Shown here: positions 45,769 through 58,494 of the stretch, one piece after another
Layout: the number at the start of each line of letters is the position of its first letter
Numbering within the stretch: position 1 is the first letter of the stretch
DNA from: Euptelea pleiosperma
Lineage: Eukaryota > Streptophyta > Magnoliopsida > Ranunculales > Eupteleaceae
Length of the DNA stretch: 64,000 bases
Direction of reading: 5' to 3'
NCBI GenBank assembly: GCA_035048495.1
Contig: CM068549.1
Location: 2,885,059 to 2,949,058, forward strand
The notes under the pieces: model-generated
What the model saw: the letters and a program-made list of their open reading frames with translations, nothing else
Told to the model about the DNA's origin: nothing
Database searches by the model: none
Translations under genes and position numbers: made by a program

Positions 45769-48700
45769 TGAAATTAGGGTTTTCCGCGTCGTTGGTTATG
45801 TGAAAGTAGGGTTTTTCTGCGTCGTTGGTTACGGAAACCCCCTTGAATCAACAAAATTTGTAATTAATCCGAACGTAGAACCTGCAAAATATTACAATTC
45901 CTTGCACAGTGGTTTTGTGTCAGGTATCGTCCGCACTTGGGATTAGTTCGTGCAAATGAGGGACATAAAATGATAGATTTTTTTTTGTTTTTAATTGGTG
46001 AGAGATGGTAAAGAAGGGATGATTAAAACATCATTGAAAATTTAGTTTATTTCTTTTAAAACTATTGATATCCTATAAATTATGAAATAAATTAATACCA
46101 AGAATTTGAATGAAGAACATTAAAGAAGATCCATCAAAATGAATGAAATTTATTTAGTTCAAACAATCCTTACACTGCTTTAAACGAAATGTCAAACTAA
46201 TACTGAAAATTTGAAATAACTAAAAATTATCCTAGAGAGAGAAAGCTAGGGAGATTTAGAGAGAGAGAGAAAATTACCTTCGAGAAAGGGTGCACGGCCT
46301 AAGGAAGGTGAAGGCAACATGGTTTGGCCATGAAGAAACGAGGAGCATAACAGTGTGCTGCCCAGAGAGAATTCCTGGAGAAAGATGGAGGAGATGAAGG
46401 TGCACTAGTTGTTTGCTGGTTTGGCCAGCAGATAGGGACCCAAGGGGAGGGTGTTGCAGGCTGGCTGTGCGTATTGGTGAGGAGGAGCCACGAGGTGCAA
46501 GGGCTGGAGATGCATGCTGGTGTGATGCAACCGGGCTGGTGAAGAGATGGTGGTGCTCATTGCGTGAAGGATGTTCAGGTTGCTTGAAACAGCAGGGGAA
46601 AAGACAACCGGTGAAATGTTGCGCCTAACACCAACGTTATGAGAGGATGGGAGTAGCAAGGAGTTGAGGGCGGTGGCTGTAACGGAGAAAAGATCTCCCA
46701 CGGCTATTGGTGGTTGCTGGTGTGAGAAAAGTTGCAACAGGCAGTGATTCGGTGGAGGGCAGCCATGGACGGTACAGCATCCTCTCCTCTTCTCTTCTTC
46801 TTCTTCCCTGTTATTTCTCCTTTTCTTTTTCTTTTTCTTTTTCTTCCCTGTTATTTCTCCTTTTTTTTTTCTTTTTCTTCTTTGTGAGGACGGCTTGCTG
46901 GTGATCTCTCTCTTTGGTTAAAGAGAGGAGATGAATAGAAAGCGAGAATGGAGAGCTTATCCCACGTTCTTCAATGGAGGGGGGTGGTGTTTTGAGGATG
47001 GAGGTAGGCGGTAATGGAGGTTGCCGGAGTTGCAACCTGCAACTCCGGTGATCTTAAAAAACTTTTTTTTTTTTTTTTTTTTTGTGATTGGCGGCTTGGG
47101 TTTTTCAGAGGAATGGAAGAGGGCGGCTTTGAGTGGGAAGAGAGGAGAGATGGTGGCTTGAAGACGACGACGTACAGAGGTCTGCAGCAGGCGGAGGCGG
47201 TTCAGATGCTGGCCGGAGTTGCAGGCTGCAACTCCGGTGGAAAAATGGTGAAGAAGATGACGAAGGTGGAGGAGAAGTGGAGGAAAACAGCGGCCAAGAG
47301 AGGGGGAAAAGGGGCAAGAGAGTTTTTGGGAGAGAATGGAAGAGATTGGAGGGGGATTAGGGTTCGAACGAACCCTTCTCCCTCCTCTTATAAAGCTCCC
47401 TATTTCCTTTAATGGAAATAGGGTATTTTCTATGGGGAATCTCCTCAATTAGTGGACCCCCCGTTTTTTTGAAATTTAATTAAAATTCTTTGGAAATTCA
47501 CGGGGTCCACTAACTGGTCGGACAGCGGGTCGATGATGATGGGCCCGGCTACTGGCCCACATGGATTTATGATGTCCATTGTCTCACAAGATGATGTGAC
47601 AGACGGTCTGATGGCGATCGGATGGATGGTGACTTGATTGGGACCCAGATTGGTAGATCGACGGATCTAGAGAGATCCAACGGTCCGATTGAAGATCCAA
47701 TGGTCCGATGGAAGATCCAACGGTCAGAAAGCTAAGGGAGATGAGATAGAGCCGAAGGGTAGGAGTTCTGGGGTTAGGTCGGTAGATTCGAGGATCGAGA
47801 GATGAAGAGAGAGAGAGAATAAGAAGAGATGAGAGAGAAAGTATCAAAAAAATGGAGAAAAGTATTGGCAGAGGGTCTGGAACCCTGGTCTTCACTGTGA
47901 CCATCTTCACGCTTCTCCAGTAGAGTAGACTATTATTCCTTGCTGACTCATGTGGCTTTAAACGCCTTGGTCCGTCTCTTGGTCATTGGCTCTCCTGTTC
48001 TTTTCGTTCTTTGGGCCGGCTTTTTGGTCCTCCTATTCAGCCCATAGTTGGCCCATATCTTTTAGTCATAGCATGTGGGCTCTTTAAGCTTTGATAATGG
48101 GCTTTCCTGATCGATGTGGGCTTGCAAGTCTCAAAAATTGTCCCATCGGGGTTTCCTGCGACAGAAGAAGCGCGTAATGAGACTTTATCAGAATGACTAT
48201 ATGTTTAGACTTCCGAAAATGTGTTTAATGCATGCAAATATACAATTTCGTCCAGAAAAGTGTGTTCTACGCAACACAAGAGACTCTTACGTAAAAAAGT
48301 AGATAAATAGAGTATTTTAACGTAGGAGAATGCAATAACGCTAAAAGGATAATTGCTTAAAATAAGCACTTTTGAGCGAATATCATTATGAAAACCCTAG
48401 ATCTCAACAATATTTGTAATTCCAATTCACTTTAAATCCTACAAAAATGCAGACTTTGTATAGCGATATGTTGGATGTCGAATCCGCACTCGGGGTTAGG
48501 GAACACAATTTATCGGAACATTAGAACAATAGAAAGTGTTTGAAACTATGGATGGGAGGGTTAGAGTGGTGATTAATGATTAAGATTTAAAATAATCTTT
48601 TTGAAGAGATTTCTATCAACTAATTAACATAAGTAAAGAGAAAGAAACACCATAAGTGAAAAAAAGAAACTTATTTATTAAAATAATGCAAGTTACAATG

Positions 48701-49885
48701 CTTGAATCTAATTTATTCATAAAAATAAAATAAAAACAAATAACCATCACTTTAGAAAGCATTATAAGAGAAGAAATATAAAGAGAAAGAACAAGATTTT
48801 AGAGAGAGAAAATGAAAGAGAAGATTGAAAATAGAGATTTACCTTGGTGATTACCAATGAAGAAGAAGTTTGCACAGCCATGTTCTTTATGGTTTTTGGA
48901 AGAGAACCAAACCAAGGAAATGAGAGATATAGAGAAGTTTAGAGAAGAAGGGGAGAGGGATCCTAGAGGATTGTAGGTTATGAGAGGGGGGAGAGAACCA
49001 ACCCAAGAAGGAGAGATCGTAGATCTCTTATAGACTTTTTTTTTTTTGTTACTTGTTGTAAAAATGATGACCATTTGATCTAGAGAGATCCAACAGTTAG
49101 GAATGGGTTAGTTAGATGAGAAAAAGAGTGACTAGGATAGAGAGACATGGGGGAGAGAAGAATCGGTCAAGTGAGACCGATTCTCTCTTCTAGTTGTTAA
49201 TGGGTGTGAGCATGGTCATGGGCATGGGCATGGGTCATTGGTCATGGGTCATGGGTATGGTCATGGGTATAGTCATGGGTCATGGGTCATGGGTCATAGG
49301 CTTAGGTCATGGGCCAAAATAGATAGAGTAAGAAATAAGAGAGAGGTGAGAGAAAATAATACAAAAATAAAAGCCTTTGAGGGTCTTGAACCCTAGTCTT
49401 CTTTATTCTCTCTCGTCTGCTCCACCAATAAGTCAAACTTGTCAATTGGTGTGGCCTTTAACACCTAAGTCCTTCTCTTGGTCTCTAGCTATTCTTCTCT
49501 CTCTTAGTCCTTGTTCCAGCTCTACGATCCTCTAGCTTTGCCCGTACATTTATTCTATCTTTTTATCCTAGCCTGCTGGCTCTTTAAGCTTTGATAGAAG
49601 TCTTCTGTGGTTGATTGTGGGCCCGCCAGTCATCGAGAATTGCCCGATAGGGTCTCCTGCAAGTGAAAAAATGCGGAATGAGATTCTACTAAAACGGCTT
49701 AATACTGGACTATCCGAAATGTGTATATTTCATGCAAATAGTCAATTTCCGTCTAAAGAATGCGTTCTACGCAATGGAAGAAACTCTTACGTGGAAAAGT
49801 CGACGAAAAGACAAGTTTTACGTGAAAGAATGCGACGTCGCTATAAGGATAATGACTTAAAATAAGAATTTTTGAGCAAATATCA
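45769..49885 (-). repeat. Element D 5' LTR, interrupted by a solo LTR
   Basis: Consists of 45769-45800 and 48391-49885 (1,527 bp). Predicted intron 48439-48842, tRNA-like unit 49371-49432, ATGGGC array about 49199-49320. It ends at 49885 and is followed by GGTTT. Confidence 0.88.
45801..48385 (-). repeat. Solo LTR inserted in D's 5' LTR
   Basis: 2,585 bp with TSD TTATG at 45796-45800 and 48386-48390. The insertion point is only 32 bp from the host LTR end. Predicted intron 45882-46277, two leader palindromes (47024-47048, 47213-47237), TATA 47387-47394, tRNA-like unit 47859-47932. Long-LTR subfamily like 39364-42282 and H. Confidence 0.93.
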
Positions 49886-52800
49886 GGTTTCGGCCCATTT
49901 TAGGAGACTTTCGAGCCCATTTAGAGATCCATGGGCTTCATAATAAGGCTTGGACCCATTATGGATCACATCGAGCTATTATTTTGGTGTATGTGGTCCA
50001 CCACCATTCAATCAAGCCCACGTTGGATCTTTGGACCCATCCCGATTGGCGAGATCGGCGTTTGATAGCGTGGTCTAAAGAGACCACAAGATCTAATGGC
50101 TTTGATCGGAGATAGAAGAATCCAACAATTTGTTACCTAGCAAGATTTGTCTAGAATGTGGATTCATCTTAGAATGAATCTGACTTCTTGAATGACGCAC
50201 AGGATACCTCGGATGCATGACACTGGGCATAGATCATGTGGTGTGCACACATTGCATGATCCGAGGGCTAAAAATTATCATGTTCTTCCTTTTAGCCCAT
50301 CCATCTCCTGTACGTGCCCGGATGTATGTGTACACGTACACCTTACTAACTAATCCAAAATGACTACAATCTAATGGTCACTTATCACAACCTAAGGATT
50401 TTAATTTGGGTAGTAGATCCACCTAGGATAGCCCTATAACCAACGATTAGAAATCACTAATTAGTCTGAATCGGTTTAGATGTTATTTGGGGTAGGGACA
50501 CCATCCATGTACTATTGACCTCCGCACCACCTCTTGTCTAACAACCTTGCCATGCGTTTCCGACCAAACTACGTACCCAAAGCCAGTTTGGCCTTTTAGC
50601 CACATGCGCCAAACTACAATCATCTCGGCCGTCCATCTCTTTAGTGTCCATGCCACACTATTCACCTAATCAGGATACGACACTGAACCAACCTAGTATG
50701 CACCTTGGCCACTTATAATGCGACACTCTATGCCATTTCACTTTCATTCTCTCTCCTCTAACCATTTTCCCCGTGTCCTTACCTATTTGGACCAGCACAT
50801 TATTCCTCAAGCAGTTAGCTCACCTTATTTTCTCTCCCCTAACTACTTCATGTTTTCATTTTATTGGGCCAGCAAACTCAATCCACGTCCAGCTTGTGTG
50901 CATGCACTCCCACCTATTTCAATTGCACTACCTCAATCGTTGGCCAGCACAACGTTCCTTCAGCCAATGGCACCAACATCTCTATTGGTAGAAGATGCAG
51001 CCACGTGCTTTGCTTCCCAATCTAATGAATCAATGTCACCTCCATCCCACTCTCTATTTCCCTATGTGATTCGACCAGCTCATAAAACCATCCCATGGAA
51101 ATGACTTCAATCCTCGCCAACCCTCTCAACCCAATCATAATCGATCTCTACTCCTCCATCCACCTTCCCTCCCTTCACCCAATCATGATTCAACACCCAA
51201 CAAGTACTCCCCCACTAACGGTTTCCCTCTGTCCAAAACCTATTGTACCAGCATGACACACTCTCCTACAACCAGCATGTGTAACCATCTCAACCATCCA
51301 ATTCTTTTGATCCATGCACCCATCTCTACGCCAATGTTTCATTCGTTGGTCGAGCCAAAACCCTACTCTATCTTCTCCACCATGCCTCCCAATCCTCTCA
51401 TTCTCCTTCTCAACCATGGCTGACTCGCCAACCTACAACTCCTTGCAAGCAACACCAACGTGTTCTTACCACCCGCAGATTCTAAGGTTTTCACCCCTTC
51501 GTTCAATCCATTAATTGCAGCCAGCAAACCCATCTCCTCCATCAGCTTGAGCCTCTCTTCTACGCAATCGCCACTCCCTTGTCGTAAGCAGCAGCAGCAA
51601 GGGGTCCATTTGAGAGGCGGCCAAACATTCAATGGTGCGAGATGCAACAGAACAACTTTCAGTTGGTGAAATAAATAGGGGTTCAGGTCATCCTTCCATC
51701 TCTGCTATGCATATCGACTCCATGCCGACCCACCATTTGGTCTGAATGTCTATCTTCCATCAAGCAAGGTTGATCATGCCCAACTTACCATCGATTGAGA
51801 ACCGACCATGATCAAGCACGACTCCAAATTCAATGGTAAGCTTCCACTTGCTAGTATGTTGTGCGTCATAGGTCCTCCTAGTGTGATTAAAACGTCGAAG
51901 TGACCACTATTCTCCAGGAAGGTGCCATGTGTCTCCTTATGGGGTTGGTCCCACGTTGGTTTTTTTGGCCCCATGATTATATCTTAGACGTTGGGCGGAG
52001 GCTCTATTTTCTATTTTGGGCTGCATGCCAAACCCAAAACAGAGCATCGAATGTTGTTTTTTTTCTTAAATAAATATTGGGTTATTATATTGTGGTGTTG
52101 TGTATAGGTTAGTATAGTGCTAGTGTGTGGTGTTGGTGGGCCACTAGATAGGATAGGACCCACCATTTGTGCCCATTCAAAGTTGCGGAGCTCCTGTCGT
52201 ATGGCTTCAACGAAAAGAACAATTGTTGATAGGGGGAGGAGTTGTTTATGAGTGAACGGCCTGATGGCCTATATTGTCCAAATCCCACGGTTACAAATCA
52301 CTTACCAGATTGATTTTCTTAGTTCGTAGGTACACCTAAGAACTGGCCTAGCATCCATACGGTCATTGGGTTGCCACATGGCTCATGTTCAGGTGGTCTC
52401 TGCCATATAAGGCCCACTATTAGACAGTTAATTGGGCAATGGCGGAGGTCTGTTTTGGTTCATTATTTAAAAAAAATAAATAAATAAATAAATAAGGTAA
52501 GTTGAAAAACCAAGTTGGCTAGAATAAGAAATATAATAAAGTATTAGTGGTTAGTGGGATTTATATATATATATATATATAAAGGAAAGTTAGTTGTTTA
52601 TATGAATAAATATATAATAATAGTTGTTTTGTGAAAATAAATAAACGTATGTTAGTTATTTTTATAAATAAAGGTTAGTTGTACTTTTTAAATAAAATAG
52701 ATGTTAGTTATCTTTTATATTTAAATAAACATCAGTTTAAGGAAAAGAGACAAAACATAAAAAATAAAATAATACATGTAAAAGTCAATAATGCTCAAAT

Positions 52801-55555
52801 CTTACAGTTAAAATGAACCCATGTCAGGCTCCAATCCAATAGTTGGATACCACAATCAGGGTGATTTGGTGCGTGGGCCCATCTAGATGAAGACCAAAAT
52901 CCATACGGTCATCTGCAGTTGCCCAACCATCCAACGGTGAAATCTCACCCATGAAGCTGATTTTGGGTGTGTGCACCACCATTATCCCATCAAATCCATG
53001 TGTGGTCTATGGGCCTACCCCGATCGACAAAGACAACAATGGATAAGTGTATTCCTCATAGACCACACGATCCAACGGCTAGAAATTTCAACATGCACAT
53101 TTGGAGTGTGGGCCCCACCACCTGTGGGCTCCACTTTTGGTGGCCCATTAGCCCACATGAAGGTCCAAACCCTCCCTTGGGACGGGTCACCTATCATGTG
53201 TGTGTATCATGTATTATGAGTATTAGAGTCTGCCCAGTTGACTCAACGAGTTGACTCGGGTCCCTAGTGCTTTGCAAAATGCCTAGACAATGCTCAGCCA
53301 TTCCCAGGCTATGCTCAGCCATGCCCAGGCGCTTCTTGGCCATGCCTAGACAGACCCAGTCCAGACCCGACTTGAACCGAGAAATATATTAAATTAGTAA
53401 TTAACAAAATAAATAAATGAAGGTTTTATTCCAAAGATAAAAATAAATAAATAATAATAAGATAAAGAAATTATAAAAAAAATATAATAATATTAAATTA
53501 AATATTTATAATCGGTATGAATTATAGGGAAGCCCAAAATAATTATAAATAGATTGAGGAAAAATAATATAAATTTATTTAGAAACTATAAATATAAATT
53601 AGGGAACATAGGAGGATTAATTAAAGGTTAAATAAAATAAAATAATGCAATAGTGATAATATAATAATACACGAATAGAAGAAAACACTTAAGTGGACTA
53701 GACTAATAATTATGATGATATTAGAATATCGATTTATCTACAAGAGTCAGTTTCAGATGGCTGTGTAGATTAGGGTTTTATCAAACCTTGATTAATCAAT
53801 TTGGAGTAACTAAATCGGGATCGACCATGTTTAATCGAATTCAGCTAGGATTTTTTAGTCTAATCCTTCTTAATTCCAACTTAACATAATTTCTCTTAAA
53901 CTCTTTCATGGCGTTAACATTCAATCTCGAAGGAGAGCAGCGAAAGAAGAAAGAATTTGGAGTCAGAGATTGAAAATATCAAAAGCTTTAAAGAATCGGA
54001 CTAGCAGCTCAACACCATCAAAGAGAAAATGGAGCATTCAATGGTGAGTGGTCCCTCTTCTTCTTCGTACCATGTATTAGGCTTTCCAGAACCGAAATTG
54101 AATTATCAATTGCATTTGATATTAAATAAATGTTCTGCTTTTGCTTTAGTTGAAAATGATCTTGAATCGAATGCTTTAACTTACATATTTGAAATTGTAT
54201 TTATTTGTTTATCAATTATGTATCTACGATTACCTGCACCTTTTACAAATGTTTACATGATTACACAGGTTGAGGAATGGATTCTAAATTTAAAAGGCAT
54301 TGCATATAATAAGATAAGCATGATTTTATTTGTGTGATCACGCGAACCCTAGAGATACATGTTTGGCCGATGGGCATTTAGAAGCGGGTGTAGGTGGGCA
54401 GCCGCACTAGATGAGCTTTGGATCCTTAGCAAATCTGCAGTCATCGACGTATGACCAGCGGTAGAAATCGGTTCTGAGATAGACTCCAGCCGGTGACCTT
54501 GGAAGCTATGTATTATAGTGGATATTTAAAGATGGATTGATTATGGATGATGGTTACTTGGTTACTTGGAGAGAGACCCTGACTGGGATGGTGAGAAAAC
54601 CAGTCGTATCTTCTAGTTGTGTCCAAAGAAACTTGTGGGACTAGGTCCCGATAATGAAGTAAAAAGAGGATATTGGATAAAAGATAAGAGGAAACTAGAT
54701 ATTATATTGCCTGCTATAGGTAGACTCATGAGTAACGCTTATTATGGGATGAGAGGTTACGACTTGGGCCTACCACTATTATGATTTAAAATCTGCATCT
54801 CGGGCATGCATCTCATGATCAGTATGTATTATCATGGTGTATGAATTTAACTGCTTTATGAAATTGTTTTAACTGTTACTGTACATAATTCCATTTTGCT
54901 ATCGTGGATTCTACCATATCGTTGACTTTCAAATCTGTTTAGTTGCATTAAATGCTTTTACTCGTGTTTCCATGAAACTGGACTGTTTTGTATTTATCAA
55001 CTGTTTTAGCCCTGACATGTTAGAAGTTGGACACACTTGCTATCTTTTTCATAAAAGCTCACCTACTCACAGTCCTCATGCAGAGAAGAAATCGAAAGAC
55101 TGAAAAGAATTGAAGAATCATTTAGATTGATGGTGGAGAAGGAATCCAATACAGTGGAGCGGATGATATTAGTAGTATAGTCGGTAGGTTGTTATCATTA
55201 GGATGTTTGAAATTCTTGTTCATATTATATTATATCATTGAATCTTAAACATCTCTTTATTATATAATATCATGATAGCTCGCAAGATAGTTGTAGTTTA
55301 TATCTTGTATTATAATCGATCAGTTCCAATTTGGTAGTCCGAGCATAGTCATAAGTTTAATGAGTTCGCGTTTCCGTTGTTTTAAAAATGAAAAATTTAC
55401 TCTGATTTTCGCAACTTTGATTAGACGTGTGGACGAGTTTTGCCTTGCGTGATGTGCGGACGAGTTTTGCCTTACTCGTCTTGAATTCAAGCGTTAGATT
55501 TAGGACACGCGGCACACGTCTCGGGATTTGTGTAATCAAAACCCAGGGCGTGACA
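49886..55555 (+). other. Non-coding stretch; right part resembles a chromovirus-type LTR
   Basis: No protein domain in any frame. 49886-53370 is mixed sequence with several GTGGGCCC and CCATACGGTCAT phrases. 52561-52580 is (AT)n, and 53370-53700 is very AT-rich. From about 53900 the style is that of an LTR: a leader-like CTCTTCTTCTTCG block after ATGGTGAGTGG (54042-54050), GC-richer box at 54350-54500, and a terminus GGGCGTGACA at 55546-55555, like the end of C's LTR. The left end could not be fixed; GAATG occurs at 50154-50158 (before TG) and at 55556-55560, which may be chance. Confidence 0.4.
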
Positions 55556-55823
55556 GAATGGGAGTATACCTGGCGGTCATAAAGGACCTTGCCAGGCAAT
55601 TCGAGAGGATCAGCCTTCACTAGTTGCCACGCCATGAAAATCGACAGGCAAATTCCCTAGCATACCTGTCCACTATGATAGGCAGAACCTTCTCAAGGAA
55701 GATATCAGTGGAATATCAAGAGCAACCCAGCATTCGTCCCTTCGAGGATCTAAGGGTACCAAATGGTGGGCAAGTAGAAAAGGGTCATGAAGTCGCTTGC
55801 GTTGGCCAAATAAGCAACAACTG
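55556..55823 (+). pseudogene. Tat-lineage pol fragment (end of second RNase H domain)
   Basis: From ATG 55558 the frame reads MGVYLAVIKDLARQFERISLH, a TAG at 55621 where Gln is expected, then LPRHENRQANSLAYLST. This is the RNase H tail of Tat-type elements (PR.EN..A..LA.L). The N-terminal part of the domain is missing, cut off by the LTR-like end at 55555. In-frame sequence continues to a stop at 55822. Confidence 0.7.
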
Positions 55824-55829
55824 ACAGAC

Positions 55830-55985
55830 GGCCACTGATGACCAGACGGCCAAGAGTCGGCAGGTGGCGCAATACTGGCAGACGACCACTGACTACCAGA
55901 CGGCCAAGAGTCGGCAGGTGGCGCAATATCAGCAGACGGCCACTAACGAGCAGATGGCCAATAGCCGGCAGGCGACCATTTACCA
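55830..55985. repeat. 54-bp minisatellite (three units) between RNase H and integrase
   Basis: Units begin CAGACGGCCACTGA or variants and contain CAGACGGCCAAGAGTCGGCA. Period 54 is a multiple of three, so it would add 18 residues per copy to the linker. Confidence 0.8.
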
Positions 55986-56030
55986 GGTGACAGCTGAAAG
56001 CCAATAGCCAGACACTGGGGGCGACCCCAG

Positions 56031-57250
56031 TTGGGTCGATGCATGTCTACTTCACAACTTCCTAACGAGAAATCTATGGCTCAGAAGATACAACGAGTTG
56101 CTAGGAGGTACACTCTGATAAGGCAGGACCTATACAGGAAGTCTACTTTGGGCCCCCTCTTGAAGTGTGTCACTCCAAGCGAGGCGGAAGGCATAATGCA
56201 AGAAATCCACGCCGACGAGTGCGGAAACCACTTGGGGGCGAGGACCCTCGCCCACAAGGCTATTTCTCAGGGCTACTTTTACCCATACATGCAGAAGGAC
56301 GCCAAGATGTTCGTACGAAAGTGCGCCAACTGCCAGAAGCATTCTCCCATTCTGAAATCCCTGGCGGAAGAAATGCACCTGGTATTCAGTCCTTGGCCAT
56401 TCGCCAAATGGGGCCTAGACATAATGGGACCATTCCCTAGAGCTCCCAGCAACATCCACTTCCTGCTAGTAACAACCGATTACTTCACCAAGTGGATTGA
56501 GGCTGTCCCACTAGTGCAAGTTCACGCCTCTCATGTCAGAAGATTTCTATGGGAGAATATCATGTGTAGATTCGGAGTGCCCCAAGAGATCGTAACTGAC
56601 AACGTGAGTCAATTCGACGCTACCAAGATCAAAGTGCTTTGTCAAACCTTGAACATCAAAAGGAGCTTGTCCAGCCCAAAATTCCCCCAGAGTAATGGGC
56701 TCGCTGAGGCAGCAAATAGGGCTATCCTCGACAACTTGAAGAAGAGGCTGGAGCAGGCCAAAAGAAGATGGGCGAAAGAGCTTCCCGGGGTCCTTTGGGC
56801 ATACAAAACTACACCCCGATGGACTACCGGGGAGTCACCTTTCTCATTAGCTTACGGCGCTGAGGCAGTAATCCCCACTGAGGCATTGATTGCAACATCC
56901 AGATCTAAGGCCGTGGAGTCGGGCAATAATGATGAGATTTTAGCCCGCGATAAGGACCTATTGGAGGAACGGCGGGAGCAAGCTGTGTTAAAACTCGCAG
57001 ACTACCAATAGAGGATCAAGAGATCCTTCGACAAGCGAGTCAGAAGATGAACTTTCAAGCCTGGAGACCTTGTGCTTAGAAAGGTGTTAGACAACACAAA
57101 AGAGGCTAGAAGCGGAAAATTGGGAGCAAATTGGGAAGGCCCCTACATCGTGGATCGCATCGGACAACAAGGAGCATATTTTTTAAAGACCAGTAAAGGG
57201 GATGTACTAGAAAGGCCTTGGAATGCCTTCAATTTATGCATCTTTTATCA
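56031..57250 (+). pseudogene. Tat-lineage integrase, decayed
   Basis: The enzyme would insert element cDNA into the host genome. In the frame 56031-57011 (326 codons) the zinc-binding residues H60, H67, C98, C101 and the catalytic triad D130, D190, E226 (35 residues between the last two) are all kept, with WGLDIMGPFP, VTDN and SNGLAEAANR. It is broken by TAG at 57009 and TGA at 57048, after which TFKPGDLVLRKV and NWEGPYIVDRI (GPY motif) continue in frame to 57252. The N-terminal end seems frameshifted near 56040-56055. TTG is the first codon after a stop; no true start is expected in a polyprotein. Confidence 0.85.
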
Positions 57251-57300
57251 ATGAAATACGATCTTGTTCAGTCTCAAAAGCAATTCAGCTATCAAACCAC

Positions 57301-57790
57301 CACTCAGAAAAGTCCCATCAATGGGCCGAGATTCCTGATAGCCCGCAAGATACCCTATCGAAAGTAAGTCCTCTCAGAAGGCCGATGTGTCCTTACATCA
57401 AGGGTTATAATGACCCCGATGCATGAACATCGAACAGATCAAATTCGCAGTCAGCTTCCTAGAAGGCCGATGCATCCGACCGCCGATCAGTACGCTGACC
57501 CCGGCGGGAGGAATATTACTCAGCAAAAGTCCCAACCAGTGGGAAAAGGCATTTCGATGGGCCAAGAAATGACCTTGCACTCAGAAAAGTCCCATCAATG
57601 GGTCGGGATTCCTGACAGCCCGCAGGATACCCCATCAAAAGTAAGTCCTCTAAGAAGGCCGATGTGTCCTTACATCGAGGGTTATAATGACCCCGATGCG
57701 CAGAACATCGAACGGATCAGATTCGCAGTCAGTCTCTCAGAAGGCCAATGCATCCGACCGCCGATCAATACGCTGACCCCGGTGGGAGAG
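57301..57790. repeat. 277-bp tandem repeat in Tat element 3' region
   Basis: Unit 1 at 57301-57577, unit 2 from 57578, cut off near 57790. Each unit contains two inner copies of AGAAGGCCGATG. Tandem repeats in this place are known for Tat-type elements. Confidence 0.85.
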
Positions 57791-58494
57791 GGAACCTAGG
57801 TTATGGGCTTGGGTCATGGGCATGGGCATGGGTCATGGGTCATGGGTATAGGCATGGGTCATGGGTATGGTCATGGGCTTAGGTCATGGGCCTAGGTCAT
57901 GGGCTTAGGTCATGAGATAGATAGATAGAGAGAGAAAAAAGGAGAGAGATGAGAAAAATACAAAAATAAAAGCATTGGAGGGTCTTGAACTCTGGTCTTC
58001 TTTATTCTCTCTCGTCCGCTCCATCAATTACTCAAACTTATTATTTGATGTCAATTGGTGTGGCCTTTAACACCTACGTCCTTCTCTTGGTCTCCAACTA
58101 TTCTTCTCTCTCTTAGTCCTTGTTCCGGCTCTACGATCCTCTAGCTTTGCCCGTACATGACTTCTACCTTTTTATCCTAGCCTGCTGGCTCTTTAAGCTT
58201 GGATAGAAGTCTTCTGTGGTTGATCGTGGGCCCGCCAATCCTCGAGAATCACCCGATAAGGTCTCCTGCAAGTGAAAAAGCGCGTAATGAGATTCAACTA
58301 AAACGACTTGATACTAGACCATCCGAAATGCGTATATTTCATATAAATAATCGATTTTCATCTAAAGAATGCGTTCTACGCAATGGAGAAAACTCTTACG
58401 TGGAAAAGTCAACGAAAAGACAAATTTTACGTAGGAGAATACGACATCGCTATAAGGATAATGGCTTAAAATAAGCACTTTTGAGTGAATATCA
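57791..58494 (-). repeat. Element G 3' LTR, truncated D-type
   Basis: Begins inside the ATGGGC array and ends CGCTATTAAG-side complement at 58494 (minus strand start TGATATTCACTCAAAAGTGC). Contains a tRNA-like unit at 57975-58030. The U5 side with intron signals is lost at the junction with the Tat repeat. Confidence 0.82.

Noticed and set aside
51190..51669. Short overlapping frames on both strands
   Set aside because: No domain, no conserved partner in the window and no homologous pair to test.
50154..55560. A 5.4-kb solo LTR bounded by GAATG duplications
   Set aside because: One five-base match followed by TG is likely by chance over this length, and the left flank does not read as the RNase H sequence expected from the right flank.
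55830..55985. CRISPR-like spaced repeat
   Set aside because: Contiguous 54-bp tandem units without unique spacers, inside a plant retroelement.
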